Origin: Planctomycetaceae bacterium
Lineage (GTDB): Bacteria; Planctomycetota; Planctomycetia; Pirellulales; PALSA-1355
Assembly (NCBI GenBank): GCA_003153375.1
Contig: PLYM01000233.1
Location: forward strand, 1-46,273
Length of the DNA stretch: 46,273 bases
Direction of reading: 5' to 3'
Part shown: in pieces, positions 26,190 to 34,058 of the stretch
Position numbering within the stretch: position 1 is the stretch's first letter
Layout: the number at the start of each line of letters is the position of its first letter
The notes under the pieces: model-generated
Told to the model about the DNA's origin: nothing
What the model saw: only the letters and a program-made list of their open reading frames with translations
Database searches by the model: none
Translations under genes and position numbers: made by a program

Positions 26190-26495
26190 TTATGATGATG
26201 TACGGCGTTCGACGACCTGGCGAAAGCACTCAAATACCCGGTAGGCGAGCCCCATTCGATCGGCGGCTTGCAATCGCGACCTGGCGAGTTTGATGTGCGA
26301 GTAGACCGTCGTTTCGTCGACGCGGAGAATTTTGGCGATCTCCTTGTCCTTCTTGCTCTGCATCGCCAAGCCCACCACCTGTGCTTGCCGGGGCGATAAG
26401 GCAAGGGTGCGGACGATCGCCCGCCACTCTTCCAGGGCGAAGAGCGGCGGACGACTTTGATCGTCGCGGGCAGGGGTGGCGGGACGCTGGGCCAT
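26190..26495 (-). CDS. LuxR-type HTH protein, DNA-binding domain only (B)
   Basis: A 101-aa paralogue of the protein at 25723-26043: PLFALEEWRAIVRTLALSPR, then QAQVVGLAMQSKKDKEIAKI and the recognition helix DETTVYSHIKLARSRL, ending GLAYRVFECFRQV. It is again a GerE/LuxR helix-turn-helix without any sensory domain. The gene starts 17 bases after the zinc-ribbon gene, so the two are almost certainly co-transcribed. The differing recognition helices (SHATVRSHI against DETTVYSHI) suggest that the two regulators bind different sites. Confidence 0.8.
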   Translation of the reverse strand: MAQRPATPARDDQSRPPLFALEEWRAIVRTLALSPRQAQVVGLAMQSKKDKEIAKILRVDETTVYSHIKLARSRLQAADRMGLAYRVFECFRQVVERRTSS

Positions 26496-26512
26496 AGATG
26501 TGTAAGCGACAC

Positions 26513-26680
26513 TCAGTCGCCGGATTGCTCCTCTGCGAAAACATCCTCGTCGTCGAAGTCAAAAGAGGCGTCGCATTCGTCGCATCGCACGACGTTCCAC
26601 GGGTCGGTGCGGTCCAGCCCGACAGCGTTTTCGGGAATCTCAACGCGTGCCTGGCAGTTCGGACAAATAACGTAGAACAT
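26513..26680 (-). CDS. Small zinc-ribbon protein (55 aa)
   Basis: The frame begins MFYVICPNCQARVEIPENAV and ends in an acidic tail (FDFDDEDVFAEEQSGD). Two CxxC knuckles, CPNC (residues 6-9) and CDEC (36-39), make a classic zinc ribbon. It has AAAGGG upstream and lies between the 63-aa gene and LuxR gene B on the same strand, with gaps of 30 and 17 bases. Such acidic mini zinc ribbons may bind nucleic acid or a protein partner; the function is not known. Confidence 0.75.
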   Translation of the reverse strand: MFYVICPNCQARVEIPENAVGLDRTDPWNVVRCDECDASFDFDDEDVFAEEQSGD

Positions 26681-26710
26681 GGGAAAGCCCTTTCGGGGTT
26701 GATGATGTGG

Positions 26711-26902
26711 TCAGGCCAGGTAAACCGTCCGTCGCAGAACATTGGCTATGTAGGCGTTCATTTCTTCGGGGCTGAACTGGTAGGGATAGAATCCGCCGCT
26801 GGCAAACCAGCGTTTTAAGGCCAGGGCCAGGGAACGGGCGGTCTCGTGGTCTCCTTCACGCATCGCGTTGTACATGCCGAGATAGGTCTGGTTGGGGTCC
26901 AT
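26711..26902 (-). CDS. Small conserved-looking protein downstream of ArdC (63 aa)
   Basis: A soluble helical protein, MDPNQTYLGMYNAMREGDHE then TARSLALALKRWFASGGFYP, ending YIANVLRRTVYLA. The Leu-rich amphipathic helix followed by Trp-Phe-(x)-Gly-Gly-Phe-Tyr-Pro looks like a folded mini-domain. AGGA lies upstream of the ATG. It starts 73 bases after ardC and precedes the zinc ribbon in the same operon. I do not recognise a named family. Confidence 0.6.
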   Translation of the reverse strand: MDPNQTYLGMYNAMREGDHETARSLALALKRWFASGGFYPYQFSPEEMNAYIANVLRRTVYLA

Positions 26903-26975
26903 GTGCGGGCGTCCTTATATATGGAGAAACAAAAGCCACCCGCCGGAACGCTCCGGCGGGCGGCAAGTTGCCGGG

Positions 26976-27887
26976 TCAGGCTGCCGGCTGCGGCTGCAAG
27001 CCGTGCAGGAAATCGACGGCCCGGCTGGCGTATGAGGCGGCCTGGAACACGGCCCGTTTGTCCTCTTTCAACACCTTGAGCCAGGATTCGATATAGCTGG
27101 CGTGGTCCTCGCGTACTTCCGGCGTGATGTGCAGGTCGGCACACAAGAAAGCGGAGCCAAGCTCGGCGACCAGTTCTTCCATCGCGTAGCCTTCGTCTCC
27201 CCATTTCTTGCGGCCAAGCTCGCGGTTGAGCCGTGATGTGTGCCGCGTCCAGTGGGTCAACTCATGGGCCAGCGTGGCGGCGTGCGATTCGGAATCGCGG
27301 AAGGTCTCGAAGGGCGGCATCCGGACATAGTCAGCCTCGAACGCGTAATAGGCTCGGTTTCCGCCGTAGCGAATGTCTGCCTTGGTGTTGGCAAAGAACC
27401 GCTCGGCCTGCTCGATGCGTTGCAATGGTTGAGTCTGCACGGCCTTGGCCAGCTCATAGAAATAGCCTGGCAATCCCTCCACCTGGTCGGCATTGAAAAC
27501 CGTGTATTGCTTGAGAAACGGAATCTCCTGATCGATCTCGTCGCCTGCCTCGGTCTTGTCCTTCTTGGTGAATTTGCTGGCATAGACCACCGGCGAGCCG
27601 TGCTCCCCCTTCTTGACGAAGGCCCCAAGCTCCCTTGCCTGGTTGAAGGTCAGCCAGAACGGGGACACAAAACCGGACATTTCAGCGGACATCCAAAGTG
27701 TGATGATGTTGATGCCGGAATATTTCTGGCCGTTGTGCCGCAAAGGTCGCGTGATGCGTCCGGCGGCGTGCTCGGCGTTCCAAGGCTTGAGCCAAGGCCG
27801 TGTGCCTCGCTCAAGCTCCTCGACGATGCGAGAAGTAACGCGGGTGTAAATGTCGGTGCGGGTCGTTTGGTCGGTTGTGGTCGTCAT
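26976..27887 (-). CDS. ardC: ArdC-family antirestriction protein (ssDNA-binding N-domain plus zincin metallopeptidase domain)
   Basis: A 303-aa protein. Residues ~10-135 form the ArdC N-terminal ssDNA-binding domain (RIVEELERGTRPWLKPW, the IITLWMSAEMSGFVSPFWLT segment, GAFVKKGEHGSPVVYASKF). The C-terminal zincin-like domain carries His208-Glu-Leu-Thr-His212 (ATLAHELTHWTRH) and a downstream Glu in MEELVAELGSAFLCADL, the expected third zinc ligand. ArdC proteins travel on plasmids and integrative elements and protect incoming DNA from restriction. It is the first gene of a five-gene minus-strand operon. Its leader contains a strong hairpin. It marks this region as conjugative or mobilisable element DNA. 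Confidence 0.92.
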   Translation of the reverse strand: MTTTTDQTTRTDIYTRVTSRIVEELERGTRPWLKPWNAEHAAGRITRPLRHNGQKYSGINIITLWMSAEMSGFVSPFWLTFNQARELGAFVKKGEHGSPVVYASKFTKKDKTEAGDEIDQEIPFLKQYTVFNADQVEGLPGYFYELAKAVQTQPLQRIEQAERFFANTKADIRYGGNRAYYAFEADYVRMPPFETFRDSESHAATLAHELTHWTRHTSRLNRELGRKKWGDEGYAMEELVAELGSAFLCADLHITPEVREDHASYIESWLKVLKEDKRAVFQAASYASRAVDFLHGLQPQPAA

Positions 27888-27921
27888 GGTCTTTCTCTCC
27901 CTTGCTGAAACTTGGTTAATG

Positions 27922-27965
27922 TCCCCTTACGCGAAACGCGCTCGCGTTTTCCGGCGGAAGGGGGA
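27922..27965 (-). promoter_or_regulatory. Two-tier hairpin in the ardC leader
   Basis: An inner stem AAACGCG/CGCGTTT with a 2-base loop sits inside an outer pairing TCCCCTT/AAGGGGA. It begins 35 bases upstream of the ardC ATG. It could be an operator, an attenuator or a structure affecting single-stranded transcription of early-transfer genes; none can be chosen from sequence. Confidence 0.4.
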
Positions 27966-28075
27966 CGAAGTCCGACAATCCAGGGGGAGGGCAGTCAAGG
28001 ACGACCGGAGACGGAGGGCACCGGTCTGCACGAAGCGAAGCGAAGGAAGATCGGGAGGAGGCCACCGCAGGTCGC

Positions 28076-28272
28076 GTGGCACCGATCCTTGACGGGCCGG
28101 GGGATGTGCCCCTAACACCATTCCATGCGAGAAGCACGTCTTCAGTCACCGATAGGTGTCAGTCAGAGGCCAAAGGCCGACGCACCATGTGGGCGGAAGG
28201 GGCAATGCGTCCGATCAGGACCGCAGCGAAGCGCAGCCCGGAAGAACGCGGTCGCCGAAGGCGAGGTGCCCG
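28076..28272 (+). ncRNA. Candidate structured RNA, copy 1
   Basis: About 197 bases closed by GGCACC … GGTGCC (the GTCGCG just before also pairs with CGCGAC at 28284-28289). Inside, in order, are a weak TGC/GCA hairpin, CACC-GATA-GGTG, GGCC-AAA-GGCC, a G-rich region, and TCGCC-GAA-GGCGA. Copy 2 at 37734-37934 has the same elements with changes in loops and compensating changes in stems, notably TCGCCC-GCA-GGGCGA and CATGC-GAGGA-GCATG. No protein frame is shared by the copies. The plus strand is favoured because one loop is GAAA there. HEARO/omega-type element RNA is one family to test; I cannot assign it. Confidence 0.5.
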
Positions 28273-28593
28273 ACAATACGAGACGCGACGTTGCTCTTAT
28301 TTCAGGTTCTCGGCGAGAGCAGTTTTGTCTTGTAGAGTGGCGAAATAAAAGACAGGACGACAGCATTTGCATTTGCATCATGTTGCCTATAAGCAATTCT
28401 ATGCAATTAGCGACGCGACTTGTTCGGACGCGTAAATATCCATAAGTGCTTGCCATTATGCATCTTACGATTTCAGATTAGCCCAGAAGAAGTTGCGTCG
28501 CCAAAGAGCACCTGATACACTTTTGTGAGCTGTTATTTCGCCCTCATTCAAATCATCGAGCGGCTTGAAAAAACAGCGACAGATCGACATCTG
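28273..28593. other. Non-coding stretch after RNA copy 1
   Basis: A/T-richer than its surroundings, with no credible frame. It is bounded on the right by a strong plus-strand terminator, so it may be the 3' part of a transcript that begins at or before the candidate RNA. Confidence 0.35.
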
Positions 28594-28626
28594 CCCCCTC
28601 GCGCGCTCAAGTGGAGGGGGTTTTTT
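28594..28626 (+). terminator. Intrinsic terminator on the plus strand
   Basis: Stem CCCCCTC/GAGGGGG with a 13-base loop, followed directly by six T. This is a textbook rho-independent terminator for plus-strand transcription. The nearest upstream plus-strand feature is the candidate RNA at 28076; no plus-strand protein gene precedes it for several kilobases. Confidence 0.8.
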
Positions 28627-28682
28627 ATTGCGCCGCAATAATTCTCTCTCGATCGTAAGCCTGTGATGATTGGAGAGAGCGG

Positions 28683-28925
28683 ATGATGAGTCTGAATCCA
28701 AAAAACTTGATGAGCGGTTTGATGGAGATTGTGAAGCGGCTGCTCGGGGCATCTGCAAGCCAGCGGACTGATATTGTGCGAGAGGATACGACCACGCAAA
28801 AGGAAGAAATCACAATAACGTTGACAAGGAGGACGGAGACAATCCGACAGTTGAAGGGAACCAATGCGACGGGATCCAAGATTGAGTTCGACGGGCCGGG
28901 TGACGGCGCAGAGTCGAGTCAGTAG
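28683..28925 (+). CDS. Hypothetical small protein (80 aa)
   Basis: Starts MMSLNPKNLMSGLMEIVKRL behind GAGAG, with an amphipathic N-terminal helix. It is followed by a Thr/Glu-rich segment (DTTTQKEEITITLTRRTETI) that could form strands and a short Gly/Asp-rich tail. No signal peptide and no known family. It lies just after the terminator and 45 bases before the SRAP gene, so it could be the first gene of that transcript. Confidence is limited by length. Confidence 0.5.
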   Translation: MMSLNPKNLMSGLMEIVKRLLGASASQRTDIVREDTTTQKEEITITLTRRTETIRQLKGTNATGSKIEFDGPGDGAESSQ

Positions 28926-28970
28926 CGAAGGACTTACGCCGGCGACTTGGTTAAGCCAGAAGAGTGAATC

Positions 28971-29636
28971 ATGTGTGGCCGTTTTACGCTTCGAACGAAG
29001 CCTCGCGAGTGGGCTGAGGTTTTCGCCGTCGTTCGCCAATTAGAGGGTGAATGGCAGCCTGCCTACAACATCGCCCCGACGCAGAACGTCGTGTGTGTGC
29101 GTGATCGCGACGAGCGGGAACTCTTCAAGGCCAGGTGGGGCCTCATTCCAAGCTGGGCCAAGGATGCGAAAATCGGCAACTCGTGCATCAATGCGCGTGT
29201 CGAGACCGTCGACACGCAGCCTGCCTTCCGCTCGGCGTTCAAGAAACGTCGTTGTCTCGTGATGGCCAATGGCTTCTATGAGTGGCGGCGCGGCGTCAAG
29301 CAGCCACACTTCATCAGCTTGAAGTCGGGCGAGCAAATGGCATTCGCGGGACTGTGGGAATTCTGGAAGTCGCCGGACGGCCCGGTCGAAAGCTGCACGA
29401 TCTGCACGACGGAGGCCAACGAGATGATGAGCGAACTGCACGATCGAATGCCGGTCATCCTGCCGCGGCCGATCGTCGACCACTGGCTCGATCCGACCGT
29501 GAACGACGTCGATGAGCTGAAGCCAATGCTGCGGCAATTTCCAGCGGATGAAATGCAGGCCTGGCCGGTGGGCAAGGTCGTGGGCAACGTCCGCAATCAG
29601 GGACCGGAGTTGATGGAGCGAGTCGCGGTTGCTTGA
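28971..29636 (+). CDS. yedK: SOS-response-associated peptidase (SRAP, YedK/HMCES family)
   Basis: A 221-aa protein with all SRAP hallmarks: catalytic Cys2 exposed after removal of Met1 (MCGRFTL), YNIAPTQ with Asn33, RWGLIPSWAKD, INARVETV, GFYEWRR with Glu104, and ELHDRMPVIL with His157. The family forms a stable thiazolidine crosslink between Cys2 and abasic sites in single-stranded DNA, protecting them from cleavage. Full length for the family. SRAP genes are frequent cargo in mobile and phage DNA. A fragment of a second SRAP gene lies at 31245-31329, on the other side of the unknown 497-aa gene. Confidence 0.95.
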   Translation: MCGRFTLRTKPREWAEVFAVVRQLEGEWQPAYNIAPTQNVVCVRDRDERELFKARWGLIPSWAKDAKIGNSCINARVETVDTQPAFRSAFKKRRCLVMANGFYEWRRGVKQPHFISLKSGEQMAFAGLWEFWKSPDGPVESCTICTTEANEMMSELHDRMPVILPRPIVDHWLDPTVNDVDELKPMLRQFPADEMQAWPVGKVVGNVRNQGPELMERVAVA

Positions 29637-29720
29637 TGGTCGGTGCTGCGTTAGGGAGGCGCGTTTTGCGGACTTTGAGATACGGACAAAAAATGGCAAT
29701 GCTTTTTGAGGATGAAAACG

Positions 29721-31214
29721 ATGATTACTGCAAGAGTGGCAGCCGAGGCACTGGCGTCCTTCTGCAAGGACGACAAGGTTGGTATTGGCATCTCGCTTGA
29801 CATATTCAACGCATTACTGAACCAGCAACTCAGGCACGTCGACGCATATGCGAAGAAGTTGATATCGACTTACGCGTTCAAGTCGCTCAGCGTTGTGTTC
29901 TCGCCAGGAGTCGATGTGGCAAAAGTTAAGACGTCGTTGAGAAACGTCAGCTCAACTGGCGGAGGAGGTGCCCATGCCGGGCTGTCGCTCGATGGCTTTG
30001 CGGTCAATTTGGAGGTCGCTTTAGACGGGAAACATGTCTATTCGTGCAGGCTCGAATGGACGATTCTTCTTGGCCGTCTCGCGGTTGAGGATGGTGCCGT
30101 CGTCGTTGTGGTGCAGGATCAGAAATATGAACATAAGGGAATTGATCGGATTTGGGAGCGCGATGCGTCGCTAAAGAGCCACTTTGAATCTACTCATGGA
30201 TTCACCGACGATGCATGGAAAGACCTTCGGTCGCATTTGGATGGAGCGGTCATCGCCTCGGCGCCAACCATATCAAGCAGCGTGCTTCGTTCAATTGAGA
30301 CCCCGAATCTGTTCAGTGTCTTCTCAGGTATCATATTCGAGAAACAGTTCGATTTGGCCCTCAATAACGATTTGCTGTTGCTGGCGGCTCCCGGAAAACT
30401 TGACTTTACGCAATGCGCAACGGCACGAGCGAGGGGAACGACTCAGGTCTCAGTGACTGCAACCGTAGATGGGAAACCGGCAGATATCGACAACCCGAAA
30501 GCGTCGATTCGAGCGCACGTCGCAGATAATTCGGCGAGTAGGCAGTACCCCGAGGTGGGTGCGCGAGCCAAAGAGACTGGCCCATCGGGGACGGGAGACT
30601 TGTTTTTACGTCTCCCTCTTCCACTTCTCACTTTAAATTTCGATGGTGCGATTAAGCCGGCGGCACAGTTCGGCGAAAAACCCAGGGTGTTGATTTTCTA
30701 CGTTCGGTACAGCGGCACCCTAAGTCCAAAAAAAGATATCAAAATCGAATTGACAAGCGAGCGCCCACTCGAATTTACCATATATGCGCCCACAAAGGTG
30801 GAGGGACAAGTTGCGGCAGGAATCAATCTCGCGTGTCTGTCGTATGAACCGGCTGGCGTCATGTATGCTGGAACTATCGAACCGCTAGAGGTAGTGATGC
30901 AGTTGACGCTGTGCACAGATCGCATGGAGTTGACGTTTGTGTCGCGGCTTGGGCCAACGCTCTGCAACGACATGGCGTTCCAAAGCTCGCCACGTCCGCC
31001 CTTCCCACTCGACCTAATCGCAAATTTAGTAATCGCGTTGATACTGAAGCTTGTCGTCCAGTCGAAGGCGGATACCGTTCTATCGACAACCCGAATACCC
31101 CTTGGAAATCTTCGACTGCTAGAAGGACTCGGGAAGATAAGACCGGAGCTCGCGACGTCTAAAGATTCCCATCGCGGGGCGACTATCGGAGTGAAGGTTG
31201 ATTATGTCAAGTGA
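29721..31214 (+). CDS. Unknown 497-aa protein
   Basis: Start chosen at ATG 29721, which has GAGGA nine bases upstream; ATG 29712 and TTG 29706 are in frame but lie within that site. The protein has an N-terminal helical part (AEALASFCKDDKVGIGISLD, with QQLRHVDAYAKKLISTYAF), then mainly beta sequence in long amphipathic strands with small Gly/Ser linkers. One hydrophobic stretch (PLDLIANLVIALILKLVV) near residue 450 could be an amphipathic or membrane-touching helix. No Cys cluster, nucleotide-binding or nuclease motif is seen. The helix-then-elongated-beta layout recalls lipid-binding TULIP-type folds, but this is only an impression. It is inserted between an intact SRAP gene and an SRAP remnant. 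Confidence 0.65.
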   Translation: MITARVAAEALASFCKDDKVGIGISLDIFNALLNQQLRHVDAYAKKLISTYAFKSLSVVFSPGVDVAKVKTSLRNVSSTGGGGAHAGLSLDGFAVNLEVALDGKHVYSCRLEWTILLGRLAVEDGAVVVVVQDQKYEHKGIDRIWERDASLKSHFESTHGFTDDAWKDLRSHLDGAVIASAPTISSSVLRSIETPNLFSVFSGIIFEKQFDLALNNDLLLLAAPGKLDFTQCATARARGTTQVSVTATVDGKPADIDNPKASIRAHVADNSASRQYPEVGARAKETGPSGTGDLFLRLPLPLLTLNFDGAIKPAAQFGEKPRVLIFYVRYSGTLSPKKDIKIELTSERPLEFTIYAPTKVEGQVAAGINLACLSYEPAGVMYAGTIEPLEVVMQLTLCTDRMELTFVSRLGPTLCNDMAFQSSPRPPFPLDLIANLVIALILKLVVQSKADTVLSTTRIPLGNLRLLEGLGKIRPELATSKDSHRGATIGVKVDYVK

Positions 31215-31244
31215 CTGCGCACACTACGCTACGCTCCCCTGCAG

Positions 31245-31329
31245 GCGTACGAATTGCGAACCTGGCCGGTTGGCAAAACCGTGGGCAATGTACGTAATCA
31301 AGGACCGCAGTTGGTGGAGCCGATCGACG
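31245..31329 (+). pseudogene. C-terminal remnant of a second SRAP gene
   Basis: The plus frame reads LRTWPVGKTVGNVRNQGPQL, which aligns with the end of the intact SRAP protein (MQAWPVGKVVGNVRNQGPEL). The nucleotide sequence is similar but not identical, so it is a diverged relative rather than a fresh duplication. The frame continues past the family's normal end into the neighbouring gene's 3' region. Nothing of the N-terminal SRAP domain remains. Confidence 0.75.
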
Positions 31330-31349
31330 CTCCTAGACCTGACGCTCGC

Positions 31350-31562
31350 CTAGCTCGGCAGGTTCTTCATCAAATGGTGGAACTGGATCGATAGCTCATT
31401 CACCGCTGCTCTCGCTTTCTTGACGGCTTCATAGACTGGATCTTTCGCCGGGAAATGCTTCTGATGCATCCGGCCTTCAAAACAATCGAGCCAACGGAGT
31501 TCGGCCTGCGCTCGACGGAATAGCTTTTCGATTTGCCACAGTTCTAGGCTGTTGCTGTTCAT
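31350..31562 (-). CDS. 70-aa helical protein, divergent from the GIY-YIG gene
   Basis: Start at ATG 31562 with GGAGG seven bases upstream. The protein (MNSNSLELWQIEKLFRRAQA … CFEGRMHQKHFPAKDPVYEA … AVNELSIQFHHLMKNLPS) is three short helices with many aromatic and basic residues and no membrane segment. Unknown family. It is divergently arranged with the GIY-YIG gene 72 bases away, so the two probably share a control region. The broken copy at 4220-4424 keeps the same upstream box (CAAATGTCCA) but has lost its GIY-YIG partner. It could be a regulator or antitoxin-like partner of the nuclease; speculative. Confidence 0.7.
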   Translation of the reverse strand: MNSNSLELWQIEKLFRRAQAELRWLDCFEGRMHQKHFPAKDPVYEAVKKARAAVNELSIQFHHLMKNLPS

Positions 31563-31634
31563 CGCCAAGCCTCCGCTTGAGGATTCTAAGCACTAGTAGT
31601 CAAATGTCCACATACCGGGCCAATGGAGCGATTG

Positions 31635-32093
31635 ATGGAAGGCAATGTTGAGAGACTCAAGGCCATCGGATTCAAGCTCGCTGGCCGATGGTCTCGCGGA
31701 GAGTTAGGTATCGCTTTTGAATTATTCGATTGTGCGACCGCGCGCAACGTGCTTTACGCGTTTGTGACCGACGGCCAGGTAATGTATGTCGGCAAGACTG
31801 TGCAGCCGCTACGCACCCGCATGGCGGGCTACAAAAACCCCGGGCCCACGCAATCGACGAACATTCGAAACAAGAAGACGATCGATGAAAGGCTGGCCAG
31901 GGGGCAACAGGTTGAGATATTCGTGCTGCCCGACAATGGCCTGCTGCATTACGGCGGCTTCCATGTGAATTTGGCGGCCGGTCTCGAAGACAGCGTTGTT
32001 CGCGAACTGAGTCCGCCGTGGAACGGCGGACAGAAGGAAGCGGCAAACGAAACATTGCAACCAGTGGCGGACGAGTCATCGAGTCCTGAATGA
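31635..32093 (+). CDS. GIY-YIG nuclease-family protein
   Basis: A 152-aa protein started at ATG 31635 (GGAG upstream); this start matches the broken copy at 34947. The GIY-YIG module runs from ~40 to 130: the first motif is VLYAFVTDG (Tyr41), the second QVMYVGKT (Tyr51), the arginine is in LRTRMAGY (Arg60/62), and the late Glu and Pro-Trp-Asn are in GLEDSVVRELSPPWNGG (Glu117, Asn129). All residues expected for cleavage are present. A 40-residue N-terminal region (RLKAIGFKLAGRWSRGELGI) may recognise the target. It is a single-domain, probably stand-alone nuclease of a defence or mobile module. Confidence 0.82.
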   Translation: MEGNVERLKAIGFKLAGRWSRGELGIAFELFDCATARNVLYAFVTDGQVMYVGKTVQPLRTRMAGYKNPGPTQSTNIRNKKTIDERLARGQQVEIFVLPDNGLLHYGGFHVNLAAGLEDSVVRELSPPWNGGQKEAANETLQPVADESSSPE

Positions 32094-32144
32094 AACGCCG
32101 CGAGGACCGGGCGCTGTCTTGAGTGAATAGCGCAACGGAGAAGG

Positions 32145-34058
32145 TTAATCGAGGCGAACAGCGTTCGGCGAGTTGTCGCTGGCCGCCAGGAGTGATCCAT
32201 CATCGAGGGCTTCTTTGAGCTCGCCCGGCGACAGAACTCGCGGCAGGTCGTCGGTGACCCAAAATCGAGCGTCACGGCTGTGAATGAACTCTTTGAAAGG
32301 GGTCACCCCGATCGGAAGAATGTGGCGATAGGCACGAACGTCATAATTTGTTCCAAGAGGATGCTCGCGGAGCCACTGGGCTTTTTCGTCTACATCGGTT
32401 AATGCCTTTTCGACGACTTGCTTGCGAAAGGCGAGGGCTGTAGGATCGCCCTTTTCCACTGCAATGGCCCGTGCCGACGCGCGACATTCGCAGATGACAA
32501 GGACATCGTCCAAAGCAAACGCAGCGTCAACTTGGCGCGACGTGTTGTCCGTGGCGTGCAGCTCGCCGGTTGGCAGTGCGGAAGCGCCACGGTGCGTGAA
32601 TAATTCCAACGCCGCCCCTTTGAAATTCTGGTCTGGGAGGGTCACGCCGTAAAAGAGATAGTTCAGCCTTTGCAGCAAGTAGCCGTAGTCAATGAATACC
32701 TGGTCCGGACCGTTGGGGATGAACACGGCGTGGGGACCGCCGTAGCCAATGTCGATCTCAGCACGCTTGGCGTCTGTGAGAGACAAATAGTCGAACGCGG
32801 CATCGACGTCGACGCTGGCCGCGTCGAACGGCAGCCCATTGAGCTCGATTGCGGTCGGGAGAGTTTCGTTGATCCATCTCTTGATATCGGCAGGCTTGCC
32901 CGGTGCTTCGTAGGCCCGCTGCCACATGCGGAAGAAATATTCGGGTTGGCGGCTCCAGGTCACAAAGAGGTGATCGATCATCGCTGCGATGACAGCGATG
33001 ATTGATTCCAACGAAACACCGTTGCGTTGGTGGAACGGCTCACTAAAGGGAGAGTGTGCGGTGTAGAACGCCGCGATGTTCATCGGCGTCCAGATGAAGT
33101 TCGGCGAATCGTTTTTTTGCGTTGCAAGCTCCGCCTTAATGAAATGCTCAAAAATCGGCCGGAGTTTCTCATAGCTGACTCGATCGGCGTTCCATTGCGG
33201 GAGAACTATGAGGCCACGTTCTCCCTTTTTGAATTCCTGGTTGAACACCGTGCCAGTGGCAGACGCTGAAAAAGCCAGTCCGCGGTGATCGAAATGAGTG
33301 ACCAAGTAATCCAAGTCGTCGCCCCGATCGTCCTCTACCCATTTCTCGCCATCCATGACTACCAGCGGCGCGCCCTTGCCGACGGTGCGCAATTGAGCCA
33401 TCGTCCTCCAGGCTTCGTAGGCGAGTTTTTCGGTTTGCAAGAACTCTCGGTACTCGTTTAGCCCGAAATCGGTGAGTACGAGTTGTGGGTGGCTGACTAG
33501 CAGGTCCAATATCGCCTGGTGCCCCTTCGCCGCCAGGAAGCCTTGAAGAATTGCTTCTGGCGCAACCTGATTCGAGATGGCAACTCGATTGCAGAGCTCA
33601 ACCTTTGCGTATTTTTGAATCGCCGCGTCGAGGACGGCGCGGGTGATTTGGATTGTGGTCGCGCATTTCTCGGACCCGATTGCATGCGGCGCAAATCGCC
33701 GGTTGACGTGCAACCAATAGGCTAATGACTGGGGGTGGATGACGCCTCGGAGTGCCATTTCCACGCTTTGCAGATACGCCTCAAGGAAGCCCCGCGCCTT
33801 GCCTGGATCGTAGGTGCCGGGAGGAATTAGCTGCCAGAAGGAGCGGCGCTTGGGCGAAGGGCCGCGATCGTAGCCTTGCTGGCTGAGGGTGGCGCCAAAG
33901 TCATAAAACGCCGGGTGGTAGTATTCGCCGAACCACACCGTTGGTTTGCGTAGTTGAGCAGCACGGCGTTTTTTCGGTTTCTTGCGCTGCTTTTTGAGCT
34001 GTTTCCGGCGATTTGCCTGTTCGAGTTTCTGCTGACGTTGTCGATCGCGCTTGCTCAT
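32145..34058 (-). CDS. Large protein of unknown family (637 aa) with a possible C-terminal nuclease-like motif
   Basis: Start at ATG 34058. The first ~35 residues are extremely basic (Lys/Arg/Gln-rich), suggesting nucleic-acid or ribosome contact. A long mixed alpha/beta region follows without a recognised domain. Near residues ~510-527, DAAFALDDVLVICECRASAR resembles the Asp…Glu-x-(Lys/Arg) strand pair of restriction-endonuclease-like folds, with Arg in place of Lys. A following strand (YRHILPIGVTPFKEFI) would fit a NERD-like core. There is no signal peptide or membrane helix. It is convergent with the GIY-YIG gene and divergent from the Nmad2 gene. The nuclease idea is inference only. Confidence 0.6.
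   Translation of the reverse strand: MSKRDRQRQQKLEQANRRKQLKKQRKKPKKRRAAQLRKPTVWFGEYYHPAFYDFGATLSQQGYDRGPSPKRRSFWQLIPPGTYDPGKARGFLEAYLQSVEMALRGVIHPQSLAYWLHVNRRFAPHAIGSEKCATTIQITRAVLDAAIQKYAKVELCNRVAISNQVAPEAILQGFLAAKGHQAILDLLVSHPQLVLTDFGLNEYREFLQTEKLAYEAWRTMAQLRTVGKGAPLVVMDGEKWVEDDRGDDLDYLVTHFDHRGLAFSASATGTVFNQEFKKGERGLIVLPQWNADRVSYEKLRPIFEHFIKAELATQKNDSPNFIWTPMNIAAFYTAHSPFSEPFHQRNGVSLESIIAVIAAMIDHLFVTWSRQPEYFFRMWQRAYEAPGKPADIKRWINETLPTAIELNGLPFDAASVDVDAAFDYLSLTDAKRAEIDIGYGGPHAVFIPNGPDQVFIDYGYLLQRLNYLFYGVTLPDQNFKGAALELFTHRGASALPTGELHATDNTSRQVDAAFALDDVLVICECRASARAIAVEKGDPTALAFRKQVVEKALTDVDEKAQWLREHPLGTNYDVRAYRHILPIGVTPFKEFIHSRDARFWVTDDLPRVLSPGELKEALDDGSLLAASDNSPNAVRLD

Noticed and set aside
28076-28348. 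Plus-strand 90-codon frame through the structured element (and the matching frame at 37734)
   Set aside because: The two copies do not keep a common reading frame, whereas base pairing is kept, so RNA rather than protein explains the similarity.
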